Assembly: GCA_004352715.1 (NCBI GenBank)
Contig: SCFE01000117.1
Location: 952,281-1,016,280 of the forward strand
DNA: 64,000 nt
Source: Hofstenia miamia
Taxonomy: Eukaryota; Xenacoelomorpha; Acoela
Direction of reading: 5' to 3'
Shown here: positions 34,545 through 46,970 of the stretch, one piece after another
Layout of the letters: every line of letters starts with the position of its first letter
Numbering within the stretch: the first letter of the stretch is position 1
Notes under the pieces: generated by a model
Databases searched by the model: none
Told to the model about the DNA's origin: nothing
What the model saw: the letters and a program-made list of their open reading frames with translations, nothing else
Position numbers and translations under genes: made by a program

Positions 34545-36781
34545 CTGAAAATATAACAACTTTATACAAGAGCAGTAACAAACAATTAAAATATAATCTG
34601 CGTTTACATTAATGTGCAACATTTTCGGTTCAATTTTTACTAATAAACAAATTTTTATTAGCGAAATAAAAAATCTTTTGAACAAGTGGTCAATGACAAA
34701 CTTATGTACAACTCACAAATATAAATGAAAAACTTCTTTGTTATAACCATTTGAGGATCATAATGAACTTGAAGCTGCTTTAATAGTAGGAAGCACCTTA
34801 TCGCCAAAAATAAATTTTGAAATGCATATATGATGCTACACTAGAGTGATACATATATGTATCTGCAACCCCTAAGGAGTCCATCAATGATTGCAAAAAA
34901 TTAATGGCAAGAAACTAGGCCCAAGCCAATATTTTTCACACACATGGGTCGACAAACACTCCTTTTAACCACATCATTCGCTAATTATATTAATTTCCAA
35001 ATTAATGATCAGATTGATCAAATAGGAACATCATACTCAATTAAAAAACAAAAAGTTTGAACAATTTGGCTCAAACTTTATAAAAATAGTAACTTGACAT
35101 TATTCTTAGATTAATCATGCAAAATAAAAATTTGTTTATGTGATACATATACGTACCCCGAGCCTCAAATGTTTTAAGGAATGCTTTTTACAGATGACAT
35201 TTATATCGAATTAAAACTGTTATCAATATCGAATACTATGCAAACAGCAATAGAGACAATGTTCTAAACTAATATGATGAAATCACAAATGCAATTAATG
35301 CATAAACGTGTAGTTTATATCACAAACTATCACATGTTCAAAACTTTAATTTTAAATTAATTCAATAAAAGAACGACTGCCATTTGCATCTCTACAATTA
35401 AGCAGTGGGTGTGCAAAACAATATTTGAAGCGTATATATTCAATAATTGAGTCTTTATATACGTGAAGGATACATCATCTAAAATATATAGGTTAAATAT
35501 CGACACAATAGTAAATGAATACCTGACATATAAAATAGTTTATTAACAAGTAAATTTATTAATATAGTGTTATGATATTTGTAATAAAGAATATGATGCT
35601 CGAGATTTCCGTTCAGAATTGGAGCACACCCCTATCTATCTTTTGGTAGGGCAATGTTAGAGACTTGAAATTTGGGATTGTAGTAGTACTAGATAGGATG
35701 AAAAATTCTTACTACTATTTTTATATTGACGTGACAAAATATTTAGAAAATTTGCGTTTTTTGACACCAAACATGGCCCTGCCCTGATTGGCAGAACCTA
35801 TAAAGGTTAACAAATGAAAATGTTCTATAAGAAATAGAATGTAAGCTAGCTCTACATATCGACTTTGTCTAAGTAAAAGGTGGTATGTGGCCAAATAATT
35901 GGAAATGAGTTAATTGGTTGAGAACAATGTAGAGTTGACAATGTTTATTTTGCAATTGGAGGTAAGAAGCATCCTTAACACTAAGCTGTTTTATATATGA
36001 AATCGATTTTCATGACCTAGACAATGACGATATAAAGGTTGGTTATAGTTAAGAAAGGTTTAAATTGTTTATTTTTTTTACTATTTTCAACGATGCAATA
36101 CACATTAAAAGATGCGGAATGCCATGGTCTTTTATGATTCACAACTAGAGATAACTGCTGTACAGGTTTTGGAAAATTATTTCCACAGCAGAGAAAAAAC
36201 TTCACCACCAATCACTGCAATGTCCGTTTTTTACCGCAACAATGTTGATTTTTATCTTCGTAGGAAACAGACATTTCTGAATTGTTTTTAGGGTTTTCGA
36301 TTATCCGTAGCAAAGCTTAAAAACAATTTCTTAGGTATTTTATCAATTCGTTCAATTTTATTAGAATAGAATCAAATTTTTCATGAAATATGTAAAAATT
36401 ACTTTTAATATTTTGAATGTGAAGTCTCTTAGTATTGCTTCGGAAACAGTTTTTTGAGAAATATTTAGATCTTAAAACAAAACACGTTATCTGTATAACG
36501 TTCATGCCATCGCAAGTCGTTTTAATTCTACCGTTAATCACCGCAATTTTATAAATCGCTACCGCGGTATTACCGCACCGCACTCATCTATTCACAACAT
36601 ATATTGATGCATTTGCAGAATATCCTTTTGGTTTTATTGCTGTAATTTTGCGTTTTATTTACATTTAATTTACTAATTTACGTTTTCTTACCATTCTTTG
36701 ATTTTTGAAATCTCATGAGATTAGATTAATACTTTATTAATTTCAGTATGGTGTTGGCGCAGTAAATGAAGCTTACCTACA
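34545..36781. other. Upstream region of NAP1, no gene
   Basis: Contains the NAP1 5'-UTR intron and presumably its promoter; no clear TATA was identified. Near 36558-36588 a GC-rich CTACCGCGGTATTACCGCACC and, near 36222, TTTTTTACCGCAAC suggest a small degraded hAT-like element, not demonstrated. Confidence 0.5.
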
Positions 36782-37114
36782 ATGCAGATTTTTCAAACTC
36801 GGAATGCATTCTGGATTCAAAGATTTTTCTATTTTTATCAAAAAAAATTACAAGAGAATGGTCAGAACGGCTCTCAAAAAATAGCCATGTTGAAGACGAA
36901 TGTAGATGAAAGCTTTCTGAAACACTCAATCAAAATCAGGGATCGCAGGGCAACATACACAACACGGATGGCGAAATTAAAGTGCATATGTGCAAACGGC
37001 GAGAAGCGTTTCATTACGTCTGATGATCCTAAAATCAGGACTCGCGACGACTGGAAGCTATTTAAAGATCGGTCTGAAAGACTGGCTGTTTTGGTTATTC
37101 CTATGATACCGTGA
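36782..37114 (+). CDS. Unidentified ORF, 110 residues
   Basis: Open frame with balanced composition and many charged residues (MAKLKCICANGEKRF, DDPKIRTRDDWKLFKDR). This part of the locus also has more CpG than the surroundings, so it may be coding or recently mobile. No family is recognised. It lies 150 bases before a Gypsy RT fragment on the same strand and could be an unrecognised piece of that element. No start or promoter evidence. Confidence 0.3.
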   Translation: MQIFQTRNAFWIQRFFYFYQKKLQENGQNGSQKIAMLKTNVDESFLKHSIKIRDRRATYTTRMAKLKCICANGEKRFITSDDPKIRTRDDWKLFKDRSERLAVLVIPMIP

Positions 37115-37267
37115 TCGAGATTTGAGGTAAAAATTTTTAGATATTAGCATTAGGAATCTTTACCAGTCCAATGTGGTTTTGTTTATGGATAAAATGGAGT
37201 GGGCCGAACAAACTACTTTGACAAAGCAAGTCAACGGGACAAACCCCAGTCCGGGAAATGAAAATCT

Positions 37268-37505
37268 GTGGCTCTTAAAGAAGATGCCAAACACCTTACT
37301 GCTTTTGAAATGTCGGGTAAACTATATGAATTTAATGTGATGGCCTTTGGACTGTGCAAAGCACCTTTCTCCAAGAGGATGACGAACATTGTTTTAGCCG
37401 GTCTACCTGCTCTTCCCTATATAGAAGACATCGTTATTGCATCAACTTCATTCGAAAACCATCTCCGAGACTCAAAACTGGACTTAGAACGATTAAAGAA
37501 TACGG
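37268..37505 (+). pseudogene. Gypsy reverse transcriptase fragment
   Basis: KEDAKHLTAFEMSGKLYEFNVMAFGLC, then NIVLAGLPALPYIEDIVIAS. This is the Ty3/Gypsy palm: TAF, YEFNVMPFGLCNAP-like, then the YxDD box, here YIEDI with Glu for the first Asp. Continues FENHLRDSKLDLERLKNTG. Less CpG-depleted and different in sequence from the 53 kb copy, so probably another Gypsy family. It joins Penelope-type sequence at about 37505. Confidence 0.8.
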
Positions 37506-37730
37506 GTTGTAAACAAATAGAACTGTGGTATGTGTTCAACATCATATATTGGGGAAACAAGACGACAAGGATTAAAGAACATCTTAAGGACCACTTCAAA
37601 TCTGAAATTTATTCTCATTACCATCAGCCAAAGAAAGAAAATTTTAATATTATTACAAAGACCAATTACACCAATTATTATAAAGGAATGCAACATCAAT
37701 CTACTAAATAAACAATTACATCATTTGAAA
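37506..37730 (+). pseudogene. GIY-YIG endonuclease fragment (Penelope-like)
   Basis: After KNTGCK, one frame reads VCSTSYIGETRRQ. A +1 change then continues RIKEHLKDHFKSEIYSH. Together they fit the GIY-YIG endonuclease of Penelope-like elements (C..SYIGET.R, R..EH). One frameshift separates the halves. No Penelope RT is found next to it; the block is fused to the Gypsy RT fragment upstream, so this is a junction of two retroelements. Confidence 0.65.
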
Positions 37731-37929
37731 ACATCTATTCTAAAACCATGTTTAATTTTCCTCAATTTTATCACTGACGAAGCTAAGATTATGTAGCGAT
37801 TTAAATAAATTTAGTTTTATATGGAATATGCATTTTGCATATACTATCGACCTCCATATTTAATATAATTAAGTTCGAGTTTTATTTTAGGAAAAAGTGC
37901 GATTCCCTCAAAATGCTTACATACTTCGA
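37731..37929. other. Short spacer
   Basis: No feature seen. Confidence 0.5.
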
Positions 37930-38640
37930 CCGGTTTCCCGTGCAACACAATGTTTTTGCATTTTCCATTTGAGCACAAACAAGACATATGGTATTTCTTT
38001 GGTGTATCTTTCCCTTCTGATCTGTCTCTCCCTGCAAATTTTTCTCCTCATCATACTCATCTTGGAGGTCAACTTGCTGCAAAATTAAATTGTCCAGGAT
38101 ATGTGCCCTCGGGTCTCCGCAAAGCTAATTCCTCGCTCTTTGCCCTCTTCCGCAATGTTCCCTTTAATTTCCAGTCTGCTGAGAAACTCTCTTTGGTCAA
38201 GTCCATTCTTCGCGCCATGCTTTTCTACGCTTCTCCCGGTCGGTGGCATTCTCGTGCATTTCCCATTCCATGGAACAGTTCCAGAAGCTGGTGTTCAAAT
38301 GGATCTCTCCCTTGCCATACAAAGACGCTTTTTTAAAATTCTCGACTATCTCGCTGTCGCTCTACTTTCATGCATATGATCTCTTCCTGTTCAATCGTTT
38401 GCGCACTCGCAAATTGGACCTTGATCTTTTTGATTTTATAAAGTTCTCTTATCTGAACTCCACTCGCACTGATGGTGTTGTCACGTTCTCCAATCGTCGT
38501 CCCAAAAAACATCGCACCTTTACTCGTTTTTCAATTGTGCTTGTGCTGCTGCAAATTTCATCGTGACTTTTAACCCTCCAACGGCCATTGATTTTTTACC
38601 TAAGCCCGATTTTTAGAAATCTTTAATGTCTTTCCTCTTT
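37930..38640 (+). pseudogene. LINE (non-LTR retrotransposon) RT C-terminal fragment
   Basis: Several frames together give SFPSDLSLPANFSPHH, LRKANSSLFALFRNVPF, LSLVKSILRAMLFYASP and then LPYKDAFLKF, NRLRTRKLDLDLFDFIKF and RTFTRF. This order matches the region after the palm in LINE ORF2 (LGVTFD..L, KA...L..LFR, L.KS...P.L.YASP, RL...L..L..RR...DL). At least two frameshifts. The clade (CR1/Jockey/RTE-like) cannot be set from this end. Poly-A or target duplications not identified. Confidence 0.65.
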
Positions 38641-39217
38641 GCAGAGCCCTTCTCCCACTTCGCCCATTCTTATATCTGCTACTACTCTATCTCCTGTGAC
38701 TGTCAAAACGCTGCCGTAAAACTTGACTTTTGGTTTTTGTATAATCCTTCATTATTATTATTAAAAACTATTTAAGATTTATTCCTATATTTGTTTGCTT
38801 GCTTTGCTTTCATTGTCAAAATCATTAAAAAACAAGAATTTTTAAAATTTATTATGGAAAACATTATAAACACATTGTTCACTTCTACTAGAAGCAAAGA
38901 TCAAACATTTCAAGATTGATTTTTGGTCAAAAATGATTAAAAAATGAATTGGTTGCAATAACAACTGACAATTTTTGCATCACTTTTCTATTATATTTCG
39001 AAGACAAAGTTACGAAATATGTACATAAAAAGTTACGAAAGAAACACGAGGGACCGAATAGGGTTAAAATAGTGTTATATGAAAATATGGTCCTAGAAAA
39101 TATTTCTTTGAAAAAATGAGAAAATAAATGCAAACAGTAAACAGCAATACCAACAAATATTCTAGAATATATACAACCCGCAAATCAGTATACGAAAATA
39201 CAATATAAGTATAAAAA
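38641..39217. other. Intergenic, no gene
   Basis: No supported gene. If eL33 has a last tiny exon coding for the usual MLYPSRI-like end, it was not found here. Confidence 0.5.
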
Positions 39218-42200
39218 TTAATGAAATCTTACAATACGAACGCGTTTTCCAATTGCACTTGATGGTAGATTTCTGCGAAATTTGGTCTGAACAACGCCAG
39301 AATTTCCATGGGGACGTAATACTTTCCCCCAAATCACACGCAATGGCTTGCCACGAATTACCCTAAACAATAAATATTATCGGTTAATAACTGTTTGAGT
39401 CCTTTTTTGACCCCAGCCATATTCAATGCGCATTTTTTCCTTATTAACTGGTACTCAACAGCTGACTTTTCCTGAATTAATATCTAAGTTAATTCCTGAA
39501 ATCACTGTCTCAAATATTATAAATTTGTATAGATATTAGCTGAGTGTTTTTAGGGTCTTTTTTTTACTCCATAAGACGAGCATAATGAAAATTCCATTCA
39601 GGTGTTTTATCTTAATTTTTCTGAAAATTTGAAACTGAAATCAATAATAGGCGACTCTGTGTTCACTACTATATATTAATTGACGTTCTTATTACCTTCA
39701 CTAAGAAGGCACTATTTTCGCCTCTTTGTTTGGCAGTTTGTCTGTTTCTCAAGATATATATATATATTGGCGTAACTTACATTAATTTAAATTTTCAAAT
39801 TGATCGCGATTTCCGTTTGGGAACTAGAGCGGGGTGTATATCAATGCATAAGTTTTACAAAAGAGGAAAATCTATATCATATTCATTGATTTACATATAC
39901 AGAATTTTCACGAATTTCAACAGAAAATATCTGAATGACTTTGCGTAATAGCGGGTCATAATCACAACTACTGTTCTATATATAGCGGAGGTATTTGTCG
40001 TCTGTGATTATGCTTGTTTTACATTGTTTGGGGGTCTTTGTTGACCCGTTATCAGCTATAATGCAAAGGAAATCTAGGTGATTATAAACGAAATTATTTT
40101 ACTATTTTAAATTGAATTGCATTTGTGACTTTAGGTGGATCTATATATCTTGATCGGTATTTTAGAGTCAGTAATGAATAGAACCAACAAATATTTAATC
40201 TTTGTTTACATATTTGGTTCACATTTTGATAACACGTATGTGAGCACATATTTCACCTGTTTTATCGACAAATGCATGCCTTGCCACATATTTCACCGCT
40301 TTAAACATATTGGGTAAAAGTCACTGGTTCTTTGACAAATTGGGTTCCAGTAGATTTGGCACTTGCCTCGGATTGTTCTATCCAAAATTGCGATGAAGAA
40401 AAAACATTCAATAAATGTGGGGTTGTTCTGGCATACCGCGGAACAATGCTTTCCAAAACAAGCTTTAATTTACCAATTTTTCCCACTAGAGTAAACAAAT
40501 GACTGTTCGCTGAATTGGAGAAACTCCAAAATGTCGTGGATTCTTTTGCTAAAAGGATTTCTTCGCACAACCCTGAATTCGACGGAATAGTTACAAATCA
40601 GCTAGCGACAATTTTTTAAATATATTTTTGTGCTTAACTACAAAAAAGTTTCAACTAACATTCTTTACTATGTGCATGAGAAATTTCTAAGCTGAAATAT
40701 TCTTTAAATCATTTTATTGAAGAGAGGTGCCACATTTGTACAACCATGAACATTCTAACTTTTGCACAGCATGAAATACTAATTGCACATTCTGTGATGA
40801 CATTTTCTTCTAATATTATCAACATACATCTTGTATTAATTTTCAAAAAACCACTCTAAGATGGCATGGTGAACTTAATTATCTATTCTAATAAATTGTG
40901 ACTGATTTTCAGAGGAAAAAGAGAACTGTTTTCAAAATTATCATGTGATGTTATTTTTTTTAGGTTTTTATATGACACTGATATATTTGCTTTTGATATA
41001 AGGATTTGCTCCTTGAATGTTTAATTTGGAAAAATATTGTACTCTTGTAAACCGTTGGCTACGTTATTTTATAGGTTATACCATAATAGTATTACTTAAT
41101 ACTCGTATTAGTTTAGTTGGTTGTTTCAAGGAAGATATTTGATGAGAGAATTACTGTTTGCTGATACCTAAATTGAACCATCTAAAACGCTTTCTGCAAT
41201 AGCTGCTTGGAAGTACAAAATTTACACCAACTCAATTAAATTAAATTTTAGTTGAAATTCGAAATGATTTTGAATGAATTATTCTAATAAGTAAAAGTTG
41301 TGCTACAAATTTTTGGACATGATGGGCATTTATTCTTTTAATACGGATACATGCATATTTATAGGTAATAAAAAACGAATTCAGGCCCCTTCCTTTGAGT
41401 TTGTATTGTTTAACTAACTGCATTCAACTCCATGCAAGAGATGAAAGTGGAGATTAATCAACGCCGTTTTACAAATGTTGATACCCATGAAGCAAATATT
41501 CTTAATACGAAAAACACTAAACACTTCAAAATTGGTTAGTGGAAATAAGTTATATTTTTAAACATGATTGCAACCAATATGTATTTTACAATTCTGTACT
41601 GCGTGGCTATAGCTCTTTAGATTATAAAAAAACGAAACTAGAATGGAAAACGATAGTACAAGGTGGGGCGTATATTATAACAAAAGTAATGAATATATAC
41701 AAATTAACTTTGTAATATCATAATCAAAAACAAGTAAAATTTACAATTTGTCAATTTTAAACATGATATCAGACAAATGACGTCCGATATTGTCAATACA
41801 TTGTCAGTCGTTTCCAGAAATTGGTGTTGACTCTTTCCAACATTTCAATAGGAATCTTGGTGGAGGCTTCACGAATGTTATTCTTTAGATGGTTTAGGCT
41901 GTTGGGTCTGTCACGGTACACGACGGACATCAGATATCTTCATAAGAAATAATCGCAAGGCGCAAGATCAGGAGACCATGCTGGCCAATGAAGAAATCTT
42001 GCAGTCCTTGTCGATCAGGCTTCTTTTGCACATCTCCAGATTCCCTGAAGTTCTTCGCCCACGAACAATTGATTGTCGTCATGGAACACGGCCATGAGGT
42101 GCAATGTTGAAGTGCTGACGAAATGCACGCTGTGTGGCAATGATTGACTTCCCACAGGAAAAATACGCCTTAACCGCAAAAACACGTTCCATGTTCGTAC

Positions 42201-42684
42201 ATTCCATGACTACTGCAAAGAAACAAGAAAATAAATTAATGCGGCTCATCATACAAAACAAAACTTTACAGTTCGCTCACTCGATTGAGGCCCTCCTTAA
42301 AGTTATCAGAGCAAACTACACTTCAGGAAGGCTAATTCAAATAAGGTAGTTGCTCTGCCCCACCCCGTATATGATTGTGTTGAGAATACATTGCATTCCA
42401 CTAAACAGCCATTGATGCAAAATATATAAAATGTACAATACGCAAATTAATAAAAAAATGAATATACTTTTTAGCCCGGTAGACATAGCAAATTTTCTTC
42501 CCAAGATAGTAATTTGTATCTTTTCTTGTTGTAACACCTTCAATCCTTACTAAGCAACGGCTTTCATGTTGTCTTCTTAAGCCTCGTTTATATCCATTCA
42601 CGCAACCTCGGGCATATAATCTAAACAAGCAATTACGCATAGTTTAAAAATTAGTGAATACCTTGGATTTTGAGTTCTTCCCAT
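39218..42684 (-). CDS. RPL35A: 60S ribosomal protein eL33 (RPL35A)
   Basis: Large-subunit ribosomal protein. Exons on minus: 42684-42662 (MGRTQNP), 42620-42468, 39362-39233, with GT-AG junctions and matching phases. The product reads [78 protein letters not shown], clearly eL33. The family normally ends with MLYPS-I. Here reading on gives VRFH then TAA (39220-39218), but that junction is ATT|GTAAG, a consensus donor, so a final small exon may be missing from view. With VRFH the protein is 106 residues versus about 110. Intron 1 is 41 nt; intron 2 is 3105 nt and holds a mariner remnant. The N-terminus MGRTQNP is unlike the human one. Confidence 0.95.
40301..40570 (-). other. Unidentified open frame in the eL33 intron
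   Basis: 89 residues with ordinary protein-like composition ([49 protein letters not shown]). It is richer in CpG and complex codons than the flanking AT-rich DNA, so it may be an exon or a pseudogene of a host gene. No family recognised and no convincing splice partner was found. It lies on the same strand as eL33. Confidence 0.35.
41659..42367 (-). mobile_element. 709-bp mariner-superfamily deletion derivative
   Basis: Ends CAAGGTGGGGC (41659) and the inverse GCCCCACCCCG (to 42367) are flanked by TA (41657-41658, 42368-42369). Inside, on minus, lies a transposase start, [18 protein letters not shown] with [12 protein letters not shown], an N-terminal helix-turn-helix type. Then, after a jump, [17 protein letters not shown], the last catalytic-Asp region, and a C-terminus with [11 protein letters not shown]. 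The middle with the first two acidic residues is missing and stops are present. It sits in the large eL33 intron. Flanking DNA shows nothing else (40571-41656). Confidence 0.85.
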
Positions 42685-42990
42685 TGCAGACTAAAACTAA
42701 GACCTAAAGAACTACAGAAAAACAATACTTAAAAAAAGCTTTTCAATGAGAGATTCTTATAAAATAAGTCTATTAAATCAAACAAAACTTTGAAAAATCA
42801 TTGTTCCATATGTTAGCGGTGCATTTCATTCAATATATGCGTAATACAGATATAGAGCAACGATGCTGATGCTTTCGCTTGATGTATTTGGTGCACACTA
42901 GCATTGAGTAGTGTCAAGATGACAAATTTTCGTTTGAACACCATTCTGAAAATAAGAACTTCAATTTATATTTCAATGAACCAAATAAAA
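42685..42990. other. eL33 upstream region
   Basis: A short 5'-UTR (TAGTCTGCAATGG) precedes ATG 42684. Promoter elements not clear. CTTTAGGTCTTAG about 20-30 bases upstream is pyrimidine-containing, as ribosomal-protein initiators often are; weak. Confidence 0.35.
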
Positions 42991-44297
42991 AATTACGGCA
43001 AAATTGTAGAATAGCAACACGCGGAAAAAATAAACACTAATTTAGGGTTAAAAACGATAGGAAATACAATAAAATACTCAAAAGTTTAAAATATAATCGA
43101 TATCGACCGATAACTTCATAATTCAGCATATTTGCGAGCACGCGGTTAATATTTAAGCAATATAGCATATAAAACCATGAAGTCATATAAAAAATAATTA
43201 TCTTTAACTAAAAAATTTCAATATATAACAGTATATTTAAGCAAATCTATAAACTTTTGATTTAAATCAAGTTTTTGTCTTAAGTGAAATATCTTCATTA
43301 ATTGGAATAACAAGTGTCCTGTTTTGCTCTTTTACAAGCAAAATACATATGAATTCAATTGATCACAATTTTTGAAAAAAAATTTGTATAATAATACAGT
43401 TCAGGGTTTTCAAATCGAGTTCGAGTTACTCGGACCGAGTTCGAGTTTTTACGTTGCGAGTTCGATCGAGTTTTCTTCTAATCCCGAGTTTGTTTGGGTA
43501 AAAACATTAATTGTACAGTAATTCTAAACTAAAAAATAGTTATTTGCGATTGGTAAAAATTGACATTTAAAATAATTTAATTTTTACGGTATTTTTGATT
43601 GAGTTCGAGTTTTGATGGTTTCTCTTCCGAGTTCTTCCGTTCGAGTTTTTCGAGCTTTTTGGAGTTCGAGTTCTTAACATTCTGAGTACTCGAAACCCCT
43701 AATAGACTTACATTAAATAAGCCGTAAATTTCAATTTAATATAGTAATATGGATTTTCAAATTTGTAATATTAACTACAATTTTCATTTCATTATATTAC
43801 AAACTAAGGTTTATTAAGATTTGCTTTACTATTTAGTCAATAAAATAATAATTTTTGTTTAGTGTTATTGCTAGATTCTTAATAAGATTAGGGCTTGTAG
43901 CGAAGCCATCACCCTCATATATAGCCAAATTTAAAGTTTTTGACACTTCATATCATTTTAATATATAATCGCTAATATTGTATGACAAATTTCATTGTTT
44001 TTCGGTGAGATTTGTTTTCGCTGAAATTTACTGCAGCCCTTCCCATTAATGAAGATATTTACTAAAGATCAAAACTTAATTTAAACCAAAAGTTTATAGA
44101 TTTGCTTAATTATACGATTTTTTAGTTAAAAATAATTATATGACTTCGTGGTTTTATATGCTATATTGCATAAATAAATACCGCGTGCTACACATATGCT
44201 GAATTGAGTAATTTATTGTATTATTCATCGTTTTTGAACCTAAATTATTGTTAACTTTGTCCGTGTGTCGATATCCTACAAGTTCGCCAAAAAATTA
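42991..44297. mobile_element. About 1.3-kb foldback DNA element
   Basis: The left arm (42991-43317) and right arm (about 44037-44297) are inverted copies. Shared segments: GGCAAAATTGTAG-ATA / CTACAAGTTCGCC, AATTTAGGGTTAAAAACGAT, GCAATATAGCATATAAAACCA, AAGCAAATCTATAAACTTTTG, AATATCTTCATTAAT. No ORF and no clear target duplication. A hAT-type MITE is nested in the loop (43402-43701). Confidence 0.8.
43402..43701. mobile_element. 300-bp hAT-like MITE with CGAGTTCGAG-rich ends
   Basis: Left end CAGGGTTTTCAAATCGAGTTC; right end, read inward, TAGGGGTTTCGAGTACTC. Flanks ATACAGTT (43394-43401) and ATAGACTT (43702-43709) agree at 6 of 8, suggesting an 8-bp hAT duplication. CGAGTT words repeat in both halves. 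Strikingly CpG-rich for this window. Confidence 0.65.
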
Positions 44298-44554
44298 CAC
44301 ATATGCAATGATCCAAATACGTGTTAAAAATATGATTTACAATTCTCATGACAGTAATATTATGATTAATATTAGTGCCAATTTATTATATTTAGCAAAG
44401 ATAGCAAAAATATAACTCTGGATTAATTATTACCAACGATTTATCCACGGCCACTCATAAATATTAAGGCCATGCTGCAGAAAACATATTTTACATAAGT
44501 GAGGGTAACGATATGCATTTTACTTGAGATCAAAACACTTTAATATTAATATTA
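44298..44554. other. AT-rich spacer, no gene
   Basis: Nothing recognised; likely includes the 3' flank of the P-like element. Confidence 0.5.
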
Positions 44555-46963
44555 TTATTTAAAAAAAACAATAGCACATGCAAAAAGTATCTTCTCTATA
44601 CAATAGCAAGATAAGTGAAAATCTTCATCCACACAATTTTTATAAATTGTTAATAACCTTAAACGAGTTTCTGACTGGGTTATTAAATAATCAGAAACAT
44701 TTAAGAGGACTCTGTAAGCCCATGAGCACAGAGAATAAGTGCAAACAGATGGACGAGTAAGACCACCGCGATTTTTTATTGTAAATAGTTTATCATGCTC
44801 TTCACATGAAGTATCGTTAAAGCACTGCATACAATCGCGATTGAGCTTTTTTTGAATATATCTAGAAATCATATAAAGAGATTCCATTTCCGAATCATTC
44901 ATTTGTAGTAAATCACAATTGTGTGTCAATTGATACTCAATTGGCGAAATATCAACATTGCATAATGAATCATTGTTCATTTCAATAAATTCTTTTAATT
45001 TTTTATAGCGTAGATGAATTAATCGAACCTTTTTTTCTGCTTCTAAAATATCTGCAACTTCTACTAAAAATCGCGCTCCGCCAAATTGACGATATTTAGA
45101 AAAACGATTTTCAATTGGATCGCTTTGATATTTGCCAAGTAAACAAAATGAGTATCCACAGTTACTTAACTCTTCACCCTCCATAACGAGCGTTTTTTTT
45201 GTAAAAATCAATGTGTCCATTGTTTTCTTGGACAACCGAATATAATTGCCATATAGCCAGTGTTCTAGCCAAATACAAAAAATTATCATCACTCAATGAT
45301 GCTATAGAGATCTTAAAAGAATTCTTAGATTTGACACCATGGGATTTATAATTGACTATTCCACCAATTTGTTATTTGTTTAAGAAAAACATATAAACCA
45401 CTTTCCTTACCACCATCATTTTCATAAAATTCAACACCTTCAAAAGTTTCTTCCGAGAAAATTGCCAACGCATGTTTCACTTTCTGTGATTCTTGAGCTG
45501 TTGGAAAGAGTGCTTTTCTAGAAAGTCTATGAGCTATTTTAGCCACTGCATTGGACTCTTTCAACAAATGCACACTGTTATTTTTAGAAATACATTTAAC
45601 AGACTCACCCTCAATTACTACGCTTGCATTTGAACATTTGTAAGATTATCTTGATTAGCAAGCATTTTGAACATTTTTGATTGGTCTTCAAACAGTTTGT
45701 AATGATAGCATGAACATCCAAGACCGTTTAGGAACTTCAAAACAGATAAGACATAGTTATGCAATTGATTTGCAGTTAACTTTAAAACTGGTACTAATCC
45801 AACTACTTCATTTGACTTTCCACGAAGCTGTGAGATCTTAAAGCACAAAATAGTCCTTGCAGTGCTTTAATTTCCATTTTGCGCAAACCCACTAACAGTT
45901 CCTGCCTTATAGTCTATTGAGGATTTCACGTATATTTCATCTATTGTTAAAACTACTTTGGCTTTTTCATTAGAGAATTCTTTGTTAATAACAAAACTTA
46001 AATATGTAGAAGGCTCTAAAGTAGTTGTTACTTTTAAATTAGAATGTATTAAACATTGTAAATGTCTTACATGTGGCAAGCATAGAAAATCTCTGAGGGA
46101 ATTGTAATATCTTTGAGAAAGAGCGTACAATTGAAAAGCCTCCAAAATGGTATTTGAGGTATATCGTCTTTGAAATTTATGTTTGCTTAATAAAATAAGC
46201 TGATCGCAAAGAAAAGAGAAGCTTCTTTCGCAAATATTACCAAAATTTAACTTGTTTGCTGTGTCTACCAGCATTGAATGAGAAATTTGAATTGGATTTT
46301 CTGCAGTTAGTTCATAGTTGGTTAAAAATTTAACTAAATTGTCCAATTCAGATTTACGAGTTAAAAAAAGTACACATGCGTTTATAATCACTAGCAGAAA
46401 TTTGAAATGAGTTAGCGTAAAGTGATGGAACTAAATTGTTATTGATTAAATCTAATCTTAAGGTTTTCTCAACATGTAAATGTCCATCATCCCCAACTTG
46501 ATGCTTAACAAAAAATGCTGCATTAAGTAAGCTAAGAAACACATAGTTTTGTATCTTAAGTTATTCTAAGTCTTTGTAGTCTAGGTGATCATCCATGGCA
46601 AATCGAATAAGTAACTTATTATCAAAGCGTAGTCTTTTTGATTCCGGAGATTACCTTTGAAAATGGGCAGTATTAGAAATATACTTTGGATAGTTTGGAA
46701 ATAATACTGGTACGGCACTTTTCTTTAGCTTAGCATTCTTAAATTTTCTTCTTCCCATCCTTTTAGATTCAGAGAATAATACAAAATATGTTTCCAAAAA
46801 AATGGCTTCTGCAAACACCAATATTTGGTGTAGGTAAAAAGTCCTGTCTTTTTATATTTTGTAGCCACTTTTGTCGAATATCCACATTTTTAGAAAATCG
46901 ATATACAGGGATATATACTGATCCCTTGTAATTTGCATTGCAGTGCACACGTCCGAGGTATTT
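44555..46963 (-). pseudogene. THAP/P-element-like transposase, frameshifted
   Basis: On minus from about 46963: a THAP-type DNA-binding domain, HCNANYKGSVYIPVYRFSKN, RQKWLQNIKRQDF, VCRSHFF, and SAVPVLFPNYP. The first zinc Cys appears lost. Then RYTSNTILEAFQLYALSQ, CLPHVRHLQCLI and VVLTIDEIYVKSSIDY (first catalytic Asp region), followed by AGTVSGFAQNG. Later pieces are KISQLRGKSNEVVGLVPVLK, LTANQLHNYV, AHRLSRKALFPTAQE and the C-terminal LLGKYQSDPIENRFSKYRQFGG, typical of P-like/THAP9-type transposases. Frameshifts or stops occur near 46680, 46550, 46390, 45860, 45600 and 45340, so it is dead. Terminal repeats not identified. Confidence 0.85.
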
Positions 46964-46970
46964 AATACAC

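Noticed and set aside
36216-36590. hAT MITE with TACCGC-rich ends
   Set aside because: Only short end similarity and no matching 8-bp flanks; too weak to call.
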